Shown: piece after piece, positions 8,486-19,644 of the stretch
Layout: the number at the start of each line of letters is the position of its first letter
Position numbering within the stretch: the first letter of the stretch is position 1
NCBI RefSeq assembly: GCF_900169505.1
Contig: NZ_LT827021.1
Span: forward strand, 62,001 to 126,000
DNA length: 64,000 bases
Direction: 5' to 3'
From: Arabiibacter massiliensis
GTDB taxonomy: Bacteria > Actinomycetota > Coriobacteriia > Coriobacteriales > Eggerthellaceae
Translations under genes and position numbers: made by a program
The notes under the pieces: model-generated
The model's input: only the letters and a program-made list of their open reading frames with translations
What the model was told of the DNA's origin: nothing
Database searches by the model: none

Positions 8486-8643
8486 AGCTGATCGAAAGCT
8501 TGAAAGCGTGGGTGCGAGCACATCCAAACGTCGAGGCTCTGTTGTGGTTCCTCGGGGCGATAGCATGCATCGCCATCCTCGTCTGGTTCTTCCTGCTTTC
8601 GGGATACGGCGAGCCTCCTGAGTTCGTGTACGAGCAGTTCTAA
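8482..8643 (+). CDS. dltX: Small membrane protein DltX (teichoic acid D-Ala incorporation-associated)
   Basis: A 53-residue protein starting at GTG 8482 in a GTGA overlap with dltD. It has a short polar N-terminus, one membrane helix (about residues 24-42: ALLWFLGAIACIAILVWFF) and the terminal sequence PPEFVYEQF. DltX proteins are ~50 residues, have one helix and end in a conserved F-x-Y-x-x-F peptide that contributes to D-alanine transfer. Length, topology and tail all fit. The odd feature is position: in Firmicutes dltX usually precedes dltA, while here it closes the operon. Confidence 0.85.
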   Translation: MKLIESLKAWVRAHPNVEALLWFLGAIACIAILVWFFLLSGYGEPPEFVYEQF

Positions 8644-8728
8644 GCGCTTCGAGCGGGGCGGAGCACCTCCTTCCCGCTGATTCTCTGTTTCCCTCGCGGG
8701 CCTCGGGCGGGCGGGCGCGCCTGTGCAC

Positions 8729-8734
8729 TATACT
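8729..8734 (+). promoter_or_regulatory. Candidate -10 of the polA promoter
   Basis: TATACT lies 33 nt before the polA start, in otherwise GC-rich intergenic DNA (8644-8767). No clear -35. Confidence 0.35.
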
Positions 8735-8767
8735 TTCCCGTCGAAACCTAGCGACGGAGGATGCCCC

Positions 8768-11395
8768 ATGCCGAAGAAGATCGCCGTCATCGACGGCAAC
8801 TCGCTCATGCACCGCGCCTACCACGCCGTGCCCCCCACCATGAACGCGCCGGACGGGCGGCCCACCAACGCCGTGTTCGGCTTCCTGGCCATGCTGCTGA
8901 AATTCATCGACATCGCCGGCCCCGACGCGCTCATCTGCGCGTTCGATGCGGGCCGCCCGGAATTCCGCATGCGCGCGATCGAGCAGTACAAGGCCCAGCG
9001 CCCGCCCATGGACGACGACCTCAAGGTGCAGTTCCCCATCATCGAGGAGCTCTTGGAGGCCATGGGAATCCCCGTGGTGCGCATCAAGGGCTGGGAGGGC
9101 GACGACATCCTGGGCACGGTGGCCGCGCGCAACGAGGGGCTGGGTTACGAGACGCTGCTCGTGACGGGCGACAAGGACGCCTACCAGCTGGCCAGCGACA
9201 CGACGCGCATCGTCACCACCAAGAAGGGCATCACCGACGTGGCCATCTACGGCCCGGCCGAGGTGCTCGAGCGCTACGGCGTGACGCCTGCGCAGGTGCC
9301 CGACTACCTGGGGCTCAAGGGCGACTCCTCCGACAACATCCCCGGCGTGCCCGGCATCGGCGAGAAGACGGCCGCCAAGCTCCTGCAGCAGTACGGCAGC
9401 CTCGAGGGCCTCTACGAGCACGTCGACGAGCTCAAGGGCAAGCAGAAGGAGCGCATCGTCGAGAACAAGGACGCCGCCTTCGCGAGCCGCGAGGTGGCCA
9501 CCATCGTGCGCGACCTCGACTTCCCGCTCGACCTCGAGGGGTGCAGCTTCCCCTCCTTCGAGCCGGAAGCCGTGACCGAGGCGTTCAAGAAAGTGCAGTT
9601 CAACGCTCATCTGAGCCGCGTGCTCAAGCTGGTGGGCAAGGAGCTGGAGAAGAAGGCCGCGCCCATCGCGTGGGAGCCCGTCGTCGCGGGCCCCGAGGCC
9701 GACGCGCTCGTGGACACGGCCATCGCGCGCGGCGAGTCGCTCGGCGTGGCGTTCGTGGAGCCCGAGCAGGCCTCGCTCTTCAACGCCGACCTCACCTGCG
9801 CGGTCGCCACCTCCCAGGGCACCGCGCTCTTCGAGGACGACGGGGGCCTCGCCGCCTTCGCGTGCATCGTGCGCGGCGCGCCGTTCGCCGCCCTCGACGT
9901 GAAGCAGGCGCTCCACCGCATCTACCCGGCCGACACCGCCGAGCCCGCACTCGTCGACGACGCCGACCTCATGGACATGCGCGCCTTTGACCTGGGCCTT
10001 GCCGGCTACGTGCTGAACTCCTCGGTATCCGAGTATTCCTTCGACGCGCTCTTGGACGCGTACTGCGGCGGCGTGCTGCCCGAGACGAAGGCCGAGGCCG
10101 ACCTCGCCTGCGCCCAGGCCGCCGCCGCGCGCATGCTCGTGGGTCCGCTCACCGAGGCGCTCGAGCGCGACGGCAGCGCGCGTGCCTACTTCGACATCGA
10201 CCTGCCGCTCGTGGCGGTGCTCGCCGTCATGGAGCGCACGGGCGCGGCGCTCGACTGCGACCGCCTGGCCGAGCTCGGCGCGTCCACGCAGACCGAGCTC
10301 GACGAGCTCAAGGTGCGCATCTTCGAGATGGCAGGGGAGGAGTTCAATCTCGACAGCCCCAAGCAGCTCTCGCGCATCCTGTTCGAGGTGCTCGGCCTCA
10401 AGCCCAAGAAGAAGAACCAGCGCGGCTACTCCACCGACGCCGCCGTGCTCAAGGAGCTGTGCGCCGACCACGAGCTGCCTTCTCTCGTGCTGCGCTACCG
10501 CGAGCTGGCCAAGATCAAGTCCACCTACATCGACGCGCTGCCCCGCATGCGCGCCGGCGACGGGCGCGTGCACACCTGCTTCAACGAGACGGTCACCACG
10601 ACGGGCCGCCTGTCCTCCTCCGACCCGAACCTGCAGAACATCCCCGTGCGCACCGAGTTCGGACGGCAGATCCGCGAGTGCTTCGTGCCGCTCGAGGCGG
10701 ACGCCAAGTTCCTCTCGGCCGACTACTCGCAGATCGAGCTTCGGCTGCTCGCGCACCTCTCCGGCGACGAGCACCTCGTGGCCGCGTTCTGCTCCGGCGC
10801 GGACTTCCACGCCGCCACGGCCGCGCGCGTGTTCGGCCTGGCCGTGGAGGACGTGACGCCGGAGCTGCGCAGCCGCGCGAAGGCCGTGAACTTCGGCATC
10901 GTGTACGGCCAGCAGGCCTTCGGCTTGTCGCAGAGCCTGGGCATCTCGTTCGGCGAGGCCAAGGACATGATCGACCGCTACTTCGAGGCGTACCCCGGCG
11001 TGCGCTCCTACCTGGACGCCACGGTGAAAGAGGCCAAGGAGAAGGGCTTCGCCGAGACGATGTTCGGCCGCAAGCGCCACATCCCCGAGCTGCGCGCCTC
11101 CAACGCCAACCAGCGCGGCTTCGGCGAGCGCACGGCCATGAACCACCCCATGCAGGGCAGCGCCGCCGACATCATCAAGCTCGCGATGGGCGAGGTGCAG
11201 CGCCGCCTCATGGCCGGGGGATTCCGGGCGAAGCTGCTGCTGCAGGTGCACGACGAGCTGGACTTCAGCGTGCCCGAGGATGAGATCGAGACGCTGTCGG
11301 CCATGGTGCGCGACGTCATGGAGAACATCGCCGAGCTGCGCGTGCCCCTCGACGTGGACGTCTCCTGCGGCGACAACTGGGCCGAGTCTCACTAG
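8768..11395 (+). CDS. polA: DNA polymerase I
   Basis: An 875-residue repair and Okazaki-fragment polymerase. Residues ~1-300 are the 5'-nuclease domain (VIDGNSLMHRAYHA, then the metal-site GDKDAYQL and GLKGDSSDNIPGVPGIGEKTA). Residues ~310-500 sit in the place of the 3'-5' exonuclease domain but lack the DTE and other acidic metal ligands, so proofreading should be absent. Residues ~500-875 hold polymerase motif A (ADYSQIELRLLAHLSGD), motif B (RSRAKAVNFGIVYGQ) and motif C (QVHDELDF). The start is ATG at 8768 with GGAGG 7 nt upstream; an ATG-free extension further upstream has no ribosome site. Confidence 0.96.
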   Translation: MPKKIAVIDGNSLMHRAYHAVPPTMNAPDGRPTNAVFGFLAMLLKFIDIAGPDALICAFDAGRPEFRMRAIEQYKAQRPPMDDDLKVQFPIIEELLEAMGIPVVRIKGWEGDDILGTVAARNEGLGYETLLVTGDKDAYQLASDTTRIVTTKKGITDVAIYGPAEVLERYGVTPAQVPDYLGLKGDSSDNIPGVPGIGEKTAAKLLQQYGSLEGLYEHVDELKGKQKERIVENKDAAFASREVATIVRDLDFPLDLEGCSFPSFEPEAVTEAFKKVQFNAHLSRVLKLVGKELEKKAAPIAWEPVVAGPEADALVDTAIARGESLGVAFVEPEQASLFNADLTCAVATSQGTALFEDDGGLAAFACIVRGAPFAALDVKQALHRIYPADTAEPALVDDADLMDMRAFDLGLAGYVLNSSVSEYSFDALLDAYCGGVLPETKAEADLACAQAAAARMLVGPLTEALERDGSARAYFDIDLPLVAVLAVMERTGAALDCDRLAELGASTQTELDELKVRIFEMAGEEFNLDSPKQLSRILFEVLGLKPKKKNQRGYSTDAAVLKELCADHELPSLVLRYRELAKIKSTYIDALPRMRAGDGRVHTCFNETVTTTGRLSSSDPNLQNIPVRTEFGRQIRECFVPLEADAKFLSADYSQIELRLLAHLSGDEHLVAAFCSGADFHAATAARVFGLAVEDVTPELRSRAKAVNFGIVYGQQAFGLSQSLGISFGEAKDMIDRYFEAYPGVRSYLDATVKEAKEKGFAETMFGRKRHIPELRASNANQRGFGERTAMNHPMQGSAADIIKLAMGEVQRRLMAGGFRAKLLLQVHDELDFSVPEDEIETLSAMVRDVMENIAELRVPLDVDVSCGDNWAESH

Positions 11396-11403
11396 GGGTT
11401 TCA

Positions 11404-11504
11404 GGAGGCGTGGCAGGGGGGTAATTGCCACGCTCCCGGATGCGATAGGGGCTCGCAGGGTTTCCGTGAGCGTGGCAATTACCCCGTCCCCCTGTCACGC
11501 CTCC
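11404..11504. repeat. Imperfect long palindrome downstream of polA (REP-like)
   Basis: The arms 11404-11435 and 11468-11504 are near-perfect reverse complements. They share GTGGCAGGGGG and GTAATTGCCACGCTC on one side and their complements on the other, separated by ~32 bases. It lies in the 328-bp gap between polA and rplU and could form a large hairpin. It resembles a nested REP-type element; no protein is encoded. Confidence 0.65.
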
Positions 11505-11528
11505 TGCGACTTTGCAGGACCTGTGTGG

Positions 11529-11550
11529 TTAGCGAAAAAAACATGCCACG
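11529..11550. repeat. Half-copy of the inverted-repeat family seen at 52384-52551
   Basis: TTAGCG, an A-run and GCCACG here match the terminal arm of the element at 52521-52551 (TTAGCG, A-run, GCCACG). It may be a solo end of the same small repeat family. Confidence 0.4.
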
Positions 11551-11658
11551 CCGCCGCGTGTGGCTACGATTATCTGATACCATGCGAATGTTGTGCTTTG
11601 TGGAGGCACAGCGTCGGTAAGAGTGCGATGATACGCGGAGATTGTGCATACGATCACA

Positions 11659-11687
11659 TTGACTTGCTACGGTCCCGCTGGTAAGCT
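11659..11687 (+). promoter_or_regulatory. Promoter of the rplU operon
   Basis: TTGACT (11659-11664), exactly 17 bases, TAAGCT (11682-11687), 37 nt before the rplU start. Confidence 0.55.
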
Positions 11688-11723
11688 ATCGCCTTGCGTT
11701 TTATTTCATACAAGGAGACACTC

Positions 11724-12104
11724 ATGTACGCAATCGTAAAAACGGGCGGCAAGCAGTACAAAGTCGCGCCCGGAGACAAGCTGAACATCGAGAAGCTCGA
11801 TGCCGCCGTGGGCGACAAGGTCGAGCTCGAGGCCATCTGCGTGGTCGACGGCGCGAACGTCGAGGCTGACCCCGCGAAGGCCGCGGCCACGAAGGTCACC
11901 GCCATCGTGCTCGAGCAGTTCAAGGGCGAGAAGCAGCTCGTCTTCAAGTTCAAGAAGCGCAAGAACTACAAGAAGCTGCGCGGCCATCGCCAGCAGCTCA
12001 CGCGCGTTCAGATCGAGGCCGTCGGCGCGGCGAAGGCTGAGAAGCCGGCTGCCAAGAAGGCCGCGAAGAAGGCCGAGAAGCCCGCGTCCGAAGACGCCGA
12101 GTAA
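11724..12104 (+). CDS. rplU: 50S ribosomal protein L21
   Basis: A 126-residue protein of the large ribosomal subunit that binds 23S rRNA. It starts MYAIVKTGGKQYKV and has the family signature FKKRKNYKKLRGHRQ. The ATG at 11724 has AAGGAG 6 nt upstream. The last ~25 residues are an extra lysine/alanine-rich tail (AKAEKPAAKKAAKKAEKP), longer than standard L21 (~103 residues). It is the first gene of rplU-rpmA and is preceded by a good promoter. Confidence 0.96.
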   Translation: MYAIVKTGGKQYKVAPGDKLNIEKLDAAVGDKVELEAICVVDGANVEADPAKAAATKVTAIVLEQFKGEKQLVFKFKKRKNYKKLRGHRQQLTRVQIEAVGAAKAEKPAAKKAAKKAEKPASEDAE

Positions 12105-12122
12105 GCAGAAGGAGGGAACACC

Positions 12123-12374
12123 ATGGCTCACAAGAAAGGTCTCGGTTCCAGCCGTAACGGCCGCGATTCCCACGCGCAGCGCCTCGGCGTGAAGATGTTC
12201 GCCGGCCAGACGGTCAAGACGGGCAACGTCATCGTCCGCCAGCGCGGCACGCACATCCATCCGGGCGAGAACGTCGGCCGCGGTAAGGACGACACGCTGT
12301 TCGCCCTCTGCGACGGCACGCTGGAGTTCACGAAGGGCGTCAAGCACAAGGTCCACGTGCGTCGCGAGGCGTAA
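12123..12374 (+). CDS. rpmA: 50S ribosomal protein L27
   Basis: An 83-residue large-subunit protein near the peptidyl-transferase centre. It begins [16 protein letters not shown] and contains [28 protein letters not shown], the L27 signature. There is no N-terminal extension of the kind cleaved by Prp protease in Firmicutes. It lies 18 nt after rplU with AAGGAGG before the ATG. A strong terminator follows at 12416. Confidence 0.97.
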   Translation: MAHKKGLGSSRNGRDSHAQRLGVKMFAGQTVKTGNVIVRQRGTHIHPGENVGRGKDDTLFALCDGTLEFTKGVKHKVHVRREA

Positions 12375-12415
12375 AACCGCCTCCCTTCGAGGCTGCCACA
12401 CCTTGTCTGTTTTTG

Positions 12416-12445
12416 CATGCCCCCTGTATTGCAGGGGGCATGTTT
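12416..12445 (+). terminator. Rho-independent terminator after rpmA
   Basis: Perfect 11-bp stem CATGCCCCCTG / CAGGGGGCATG with a 5-nt loop, followed by TTT. Confidence 0.8.
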
Positions 12446-12514
12446 CATATACAATCGCGATGGTGCGGTTTTGACGGCCATCCAGGCGCTCCCCGACGGA
12501 GCGGATCGAAATAG

Positions 12515-15057
<2,543 letters not shown>

Positions 15058-15097
15058 GATAGCGCTATTTGCATGCTAGCTCGTGATAATACTGTTG

Positions 15098-15103
15098 TAT
15101 AAT
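15098..15103 (+). promoter_or_regulatory. Candidate -10 for the restriction-modification genes
   Basis: Perfect TATAAT, 40 nt before the methyltransferase start, in AT-rich DNA after proB. No good -35 is visible. Confidence 0.45.
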
Positions 15104-15142
15104 GGAACAAATATTCGGTTTATTTGATTTCGAGGAGACACG

Positions 15143-16816
15143 ATGCCTTACGGTTCCTCTCTTAGTGTAAACGAGGATTCTCAGCATAATCGAAAAAAGC
15201 GCGGTGCTTATTTCACGCCTCGTCTTCTCGCGGACTATATTGCTTCTTGGGCTATTCGTTCCAGTTCAGAACGAGTGCTGGAGCCTGCATGTGGTGAAGC
15301 GGTTTTTCTGCTGGCGGCTCTCGATCGCCTTGTTTCCTTAGGGGCCGATATCGAGAGCGCTGGAAACTCTGTCTGCGGAATAGAGATCCACGATAAAAGC
15401 GCTCAAGCCGCTAAGAAGCAGTTGGCTGCATGTGGGTATAGCTGCTCAATTGAGCTCGGGGATTTTCTTGGAACGAGAGCTTCGGGGGAGTTTGGTGCGG
15501 TCATCGGAAATCCTCCTTATATTAGGTTTCAGGCGGTTACCAGTTCGCAAAGGGCTGCGATCGAGAAGATATCTGCACGCGGCAAAGTAAAGATGAGCGC
15601 ACTTTCCTCCACTTGGGCTCCTTTCGTTGTGCAATCAGCTTTATCGCTTAAACAAGGCGGTCGGCTTGGGCTTGTGTTGCCGGCAGAATTACTGTCCGTC
15701 AATTACGCAGCCCCCATCAGGTCATTTCTTCTGAATTCTTTTGCTTCTATACAGCTTGTGACGTTCGATGAGCTCGTATTTCCCGAAGTGCAGGAGGAAG
15801 TTGTCATTCTCTTGGCCGATGGCTACCTGTCGGGCGAAGCGCACGTGATAAAGTGGCGTCAGTGCTCCGATTTGTCTGATTTGAGGTCTTCGTCTCTCGT
15901 TGACTACGTGCCGTCTTCTCGCGACGATCGCTGGTCTGGCTTATTCGCGTCTGGGAGCGCTCTTGGGTATTTGAAAGGGCTTTTAAGCTCGGGGGCTTTT
16001 GTTCCTCTGGAGACTTGGGGGAAGATATCGCTCGGCGTTGTGACGGGCAATAATGGATTCTTTGCTCTTTCGGATGAACAAGCCTCTCTCTGCAAAATGG
16101 ACGCAGACGACTATGTGCCACTGTGTCCGCCAGGTTCGAAACATTTGCGATTTCTGGATTTCTCGGAAGAGGATTACGCTCGCTTGAACGATGAGGGGTA
16201 TAAAACAAAATTGTTTTATCCTCGAAACGAGGCTCTGTCCTCGGCTGCGACGGAGTATGTGAATACGGGAATTGCTCAAGGAGTCCATCATGCCTATAAA
16301 TGTCGCAAACGGTCTCCTTGGTGGCGTGTCCCCGTCGGCGATGCGCCCGATGCGTTTGTCACGTATATGAACTCCTATGGTCCGAATATTTGCTCAAACA
16401 GTGCAGGCGTCATTGCGCTCAATTCTTGCCATGGCCTTTATTTTAGAGAGGAGCGCGCTGATCTCGGTCGGGAGCTTCTTCCTTTAGCGTGTATGAATTC
16501 TGCAACGTTCTTTGGTTCGGAGATTGTTGGAAGGGCATATGGCGGCGGAATGCTCAAGCTGGAGCCGAAAGAAGCATCCGGTTTGCCGGTACCCTCGATG
16601 GAGGTGATTCTCGAATCTGCCGAGAGGCTGCGTGCTATTAAACCCTATGCTTTGCAGCTCATGAGGCAGAGAGATTATGATGCCGTGGTTGATCTGGTTG
16701 ACGCGATCCTGGTTTCGGCGCTTGAAGGAGAGTGCGGCTTCGCTCAAATGGCTTCGAGCTGCACAATGATGCGCTTGAGAAGGAAGAGAAGGGGAGGAGG
16801 CTGTCGTGTCGTCTGA
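15143..16816 (+). CDS. Type II N6-adenine DNA methyltransferase
   Basis: A 557-residue S-adenosylmethionine-dependent methyltransferase. KKRGAYFTPRLLADY leads into motif I VLEPACGEAVFL (~residues 44-55). Motif IV is GNPPYIRF (NPPY at ~123-126), which assigns N6-adenine specificity in the M.TaqI/Eco57I-like gamma group. A C-terminal target-recognition region follows. GC is clearly lower than in proB and proA, which points to transfer. The next gene overlaps by 11 nt and should encode the cognate nuclease. The recognition sequence cannot be read from the protein. Confidence 0.9.
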   Translation: MPYGSSLSVNEDSQHNRKKRGAYFTPRLLADYIASWAIRSSSERVLEPACGEAVFLLAALDRLVSLGADIESAGNSVCGIEIHDKSAQAAKKQLAACGYSCSIELGDFLGTRASGEFGAVIGNPPYIRFQAVTSSQRAAIEKISARGKVKMSALSSTWAPFVVQSALSLKQGGRLGLVLPAELLSVNYAAPIRSFLLNSFASIQLVTFDELVFPEVQEEVVILLADGYLSGEAHVIKWRQCSDLSDLRSSSLVDYVPSSRDDRWSGLFASGSALGYLKGLLSSGAFVPLETWGKISLGVVTGNNGFFALSDEQASLCKMDADDYVPLCPPGSKHLRFLDFSEEDYARLNDEGYKTKLFYPRNEALSSAATEYVNTGIAQGVHHAYKCRKRSPWWRVPVGDAPDAFVTYMNSYGPNICSNSAGVIALNSCHGLYFREERADLGRELLPLACMNSATFFGSEIVGRAYGGGMLKLEPKEASGLPVPSMEVILESAERLRAIKPYALQLMRQRDYDAVVDLVDAILVSALEGECGFAQMASSCTMMRLRRKRRGGGCRVV

Positions 16817-17660
16817 TTCTTGCAAAAAGTACGAAGAGCTGATACTGGCATATTGGGAAGAAAAGGAGTCGGATAGCGCTTCTCGTGTTTACTGGAACGA
16901 GAGCGGTGAGCCTCTTCTCGAGCTAGCTTTGCTCGAGCGGCTTCTTTCAAAATCGGCTGCGGATTGTGACACTGTACGATCCGGCGGACTGGCGAAAGCG
17001 CTCGATATGTGGATAGCGGAAGAATTGCGCGCTGCTGGTTTTGACGGTGAAGCTGTATGGCCGAGACTGCACGCTCCTCGCGTGCTGGATCCTTCGGTTC
17101 TGCGGTTCATCGGCACCCTCAATGCGGCTGCGGCAGAAGCTTGCTGCAAGGCTTTGCCTCGATATGCAAGCTCCAATGCGAACGTTCTTGGCTCTGCGTA
17201 TCGAAAGCAGGTCGACGTCGGCTTGTCTTCTTGGATGACGGGGCCGGAAATTCTGATTTCCACCAAAACGATGGGGTCGTCCTTTGGAAAAAATCTCGCG
17301 AATCGTTTTGAAGAGGCCTATGGCGATGCCAAAAACCTTAAAGGAAGACATCCTCTTGCAACCTTGGGATTTTTCTTCTTAGTCAATGCGGATATAGTTG
17401 ACGAGGCCAATAGCTACGCCAAAGCTATTTCTATGCTTGAAAAATTACAGATGGAGGTTGACGCGTACGACGTCGTATGCCTCATGTTGGCCGATTTCGG
17501 CCAGCCGGGTTCTGTTCGGGTATCGGAGTCGAACAAGTTAGTGCCAAAACACCTTTCGGCGGGCCATTTCTTTTCTGAGGTGGTCTCGCTGACCCTGTTG
17601 AGAGCGTCTCTCGATTCTCATGAGCTTGCAAGAGCCAAAATGCTAAAGGGTGTTCAATGA
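16806..17660 (+). CDS. Putative type II restriction endonuclease
   Basis: A 284-residue protein starting at GTG 16806 with GGAGGAGG upstream, overlapping the methyltransferase by 11 nt. It has no hydrophobic segment. A plausible PD-(D/E)xK-type core is VDVGLSSWMTGPEILISTKTM around residues 138-158: an acidic residue, then a strand with S-T-K. Its position directly behind a solitary N6-adenine methyltransferase is the main reason for the call. I do not recognise the exact family. Its stop overlaps the ATG of proA (ATGA), so the insertion still leaves coupled reading into proA. Confidence 0.65.
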   Translation: MSSDSCKKYEELILAYWEEKESDSASRVYWNESGEPLLELALLERLLSKSAADCDTVRSGGLAKALDMWIAEELRAAGFDGEAVWPRLHAPRVLDPSVLRFIGTLNAAAAEACCKALPRYASSNANVLGSAYRKQVDVGLSSWMTGPEILISTKTMGSSFGKNLANRFEEAYGDAKNLKGRHPLATLGFFFLVNADIVDEANSYAKAISMLEKLQMEVDAYDVVCLMLADFGQPGSVRVSESNKLVPKHLSAGHFFSEVVSLTLLRASLDSHELARAKMLKGVQ

Positions 17661-18967
17661 TGAAGACGAACACCGAACATTGCCCAGAGGTGGGGTCTGG
17701 CGCCGTGCGCGAGGAGGTGCGGCGCATCGCGCAGGCCGCGAAGGCGGCGAGCGGGGCGCTCGCGCAGACGAGCGCCGAGGAGCGCGACGCGGCGCTTGGG
17801 GCCATGGCGGCGGCGCTGCGAGCGCATGCGGCGGACATCATCGCGGCGAATGCGGAGGACGTGGCGGCCGCACGCGAAGCCGGGACTCGGATGAGCCTCA
17901 TCGACCGCCTCATGCTCGACGAGGCGCGCATCGAGGCCATGGCGGCCGCGCTCGAGGATCTTGCCGTGCTGCCCGACCCGCTTGGGCGCGTGCAGGAGGC
18001 GCGCACGCTCGACAGCGGCATCGAGCTTACGCGCGTGAGCGTGCCGCTCGGCGTGGTGGCCGTCGTCTACGAGGCGCGCCCGAACGTGACGGCCGACGCG
18101 GCCGGCATCTGCCTGAAGTCCGGCAACGCGGCGGTGCTGCGCGGCGGGAGCATGGCGGCGGCCTCCAACGAGGCGGTGGCGCGCGTGCTCGCCGACGCGG
18201 CCGAGGCCGCCGGCATGCCGCAGGGGTGCATCGGCCTCGTGGCCTTCACCGACCGCGCGGCCGCCGACGAGCTCATGCAGCTGCACGGCGTGGTGGACGT
18301 GCTCATCCCGCGCGGCGGCGCGGGCCTCATCCGCCGCTGCGTTGAGAACTCGAAGGTGCCGGTCATCGAGACGGGCACGGGCAACTGCCACGTGTACGTG
18401 CACGAGAGCGCCGACCTCGCGAAGGCCCGCAGCATCGTGCTCAATGCGAAGTGCCGCCGCTTCGGCGTGTGCAACGCCGCCGAGACGCTGCTCGTGGACG
18501 CGGGCGTCGCCGAGGCGTTCCTGCCCGGCGTCATGGCCGACCTGCGCGAGCGCGACGTCGTCCTGCATGCCGACGAGCGCGCGCTCGCCCTGGCCGCGGC
18601 GAGCGGCGTCGAGGCCGTTCCCGCCGTCGAGGAGGACTGGGCGACCGAGTATCTGGCACCCGAGCTGGCCGTGCGCGTGGTGGACGGCGTCGACGAGGCC
18701 ATCGAGCACGTGAACCGCTACTCCACCAAGCACTCCGAGGCCGTCGTGGCCGAGGACGAGGCGGTCTGCGAGGCTTTCCTTGCGCGCGTCGACGCGGCGG
18801 CGGTGTACGCGAACGCCTCCACGGCGTTCACCGACGGGGCGCAGTTCGGCCTCGGTGCCGAGATCGGCATCTCCACGCAGAAGCTGCACGCGCGCGGCCC
18901 GTTCGCGCTCGACGCCCTCACGTCGTACAAGTACGTGCTGCGCGGCTCGGGGCAGGTGCGCGCGTAG
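17657..18967 (+). CDS. proA: Gamma-glutamyl phosphate reductase
   Basis: A 436-residue NADPH-dependent enzyme for the second step of proline synthesis. It belongs to the aldehyde-dehydrogenase superfamily, with the nucleophilic cysteine in NAKCRRFGVCNAAETLLV and the substrate region VPLGVVAVVYEARPNVTADAA. ATG 17657 sits in an ATGA overlap with the preceding nuclease gene. Its 3' end overlaps nadD by one base. GC returns to the high local level, so the boundary of the inserted DNA is sharp here. Confidence 0.95.
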   Translation: MMKTNTEHCPEVGSGAVREEVRRIAQAAKAASGALAQTSAEERDAALGAMAAALRAHAADIIAANAEDVAAAREAGTRMSLIDRLMLDEARIEAMAAALEDLAVLPDPLGRVQEARTLDSGIELTRVSVPLGVVAVVYEARPNVTADAAGICLKSGNAAVLRGGSMAAASNEAVARVLADAAEAAGMPQGCIGLVAFTDRAAADELMQLHGVVDVLIPRGGAGLIRRCVENSKVPVIETGTGNCHVYVHESADLAKARSIVLNAKCRRFGVCNAAETLLVDAGVAEAFLPGVMADLRERDVVLHADERALALAAASGVEAVPAVEEDWATEYLAPELAVRVVDGVDEAIEHVNRYSTKHSEAVVAEDEAVCEAFLARVDAAAVYANASTAFTDGAQFGLGAEIGISTQKLHARGPFALDALTSYKYVLRGSGQVRA

Positions 18968-19644
18968 TGGCTGTTATCTGCGAGCGCTTCGACGACCTGG
19001 GGCGGGACGGCCGCCCGGCCCGCCTCGGCATCATGGGCGGCACGTTCGACCCCATCCACATCGGGCACTTGGCCACGGCCGAGCAGGCGCGCGAGGCCTA
19101 CGGGCTGGACGCGGTCGTGTTCGTGCCGGCGGGCATTCCCGTGTTCAAGAAGGATCGGGCCGTCACGCCGGCGGCCGAGCGGCTGGAGATGTGCCGGCTG
19201 GCCGTGGCGAGCAATCCGGCGTTCTGCGTGAGCCCGATAGAGATCGAGCGCGGCGGCGACACCTACACGGTGGACACGCTGCGTCAGCTGCGCGCCCACT
19301 ATCCCGAAAACGTGGAGCTGCGCTTCATCACCGGCGCCGACGCGGTCTATAACATCGTGAAGTGGCGCGAGAGCGCGGCCATCGCCGACCTCGCGCGCCT
19401 CATCGCGGTCACGCGTCCCGGCTACGCGCTCTCCGACGAGCGCCGCGCGTTCATCGAGGGACATGGCAACTACGCGATCGACTACCTCGAGGTCACGGCG
19501 CTTGCCATCTCGTCGAGCGATCTGCGCGCCCGCGTGGCCGGGGGCAGGTCCATCCGGTACCTGACGATGCAGGTCGTCCTCGACTACATCCGGGAGCACG
19601 GCCTGTACCGCACGGCCGCAGACGGCGAAGGAGGCGCGCGATGA
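18967..19644 (+). CDS. nadD: Nicotinate-nucleotide adenylyltransferase
   Basis: A 225-residue enzyme that makes deamido-NAD from nicotinate mononucleotide and ATP. The nucleotidyltransferase motif is GGTFDPIHIGHL and the second is ISSSDLRARV. GTG 18967 overlaps the proA stop by one base. No strong ribosome site is seen, so the start may depend on coupling. It overlaps yqeK by 4 nt. Confidence 0.93.
   Translation: MAVICERFDDLGRDGRPARLGIMGGTFDPIHIGHLATAEQAREAYGLDAVVFVPAGIPVFKKDRAVTPAAERLEMCRLAVASNPAFCVSPIEIERGGDTYTVDTLRQLRAHYPENVELRFITGADAVYNIVKWRESAAIADLARLIAVTRPGYALSDERRAFIEGHGNYAIDYLEVTALAISSSDLRARVAGGRSIRYLTMQVVLDYIREHGLYRTAADGEGGAR

Noticed and set aside
8333..11431. A 1032-residue open frame on the minus strand over polA
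   Set aside because: Antisense shadow caused by high GC at third positions; composition is His/Leu/Val/Glu-rich with no family pattern. The same holds for long minus-strand frames over secA, rnr, accDA, the SARP gene and cas3.
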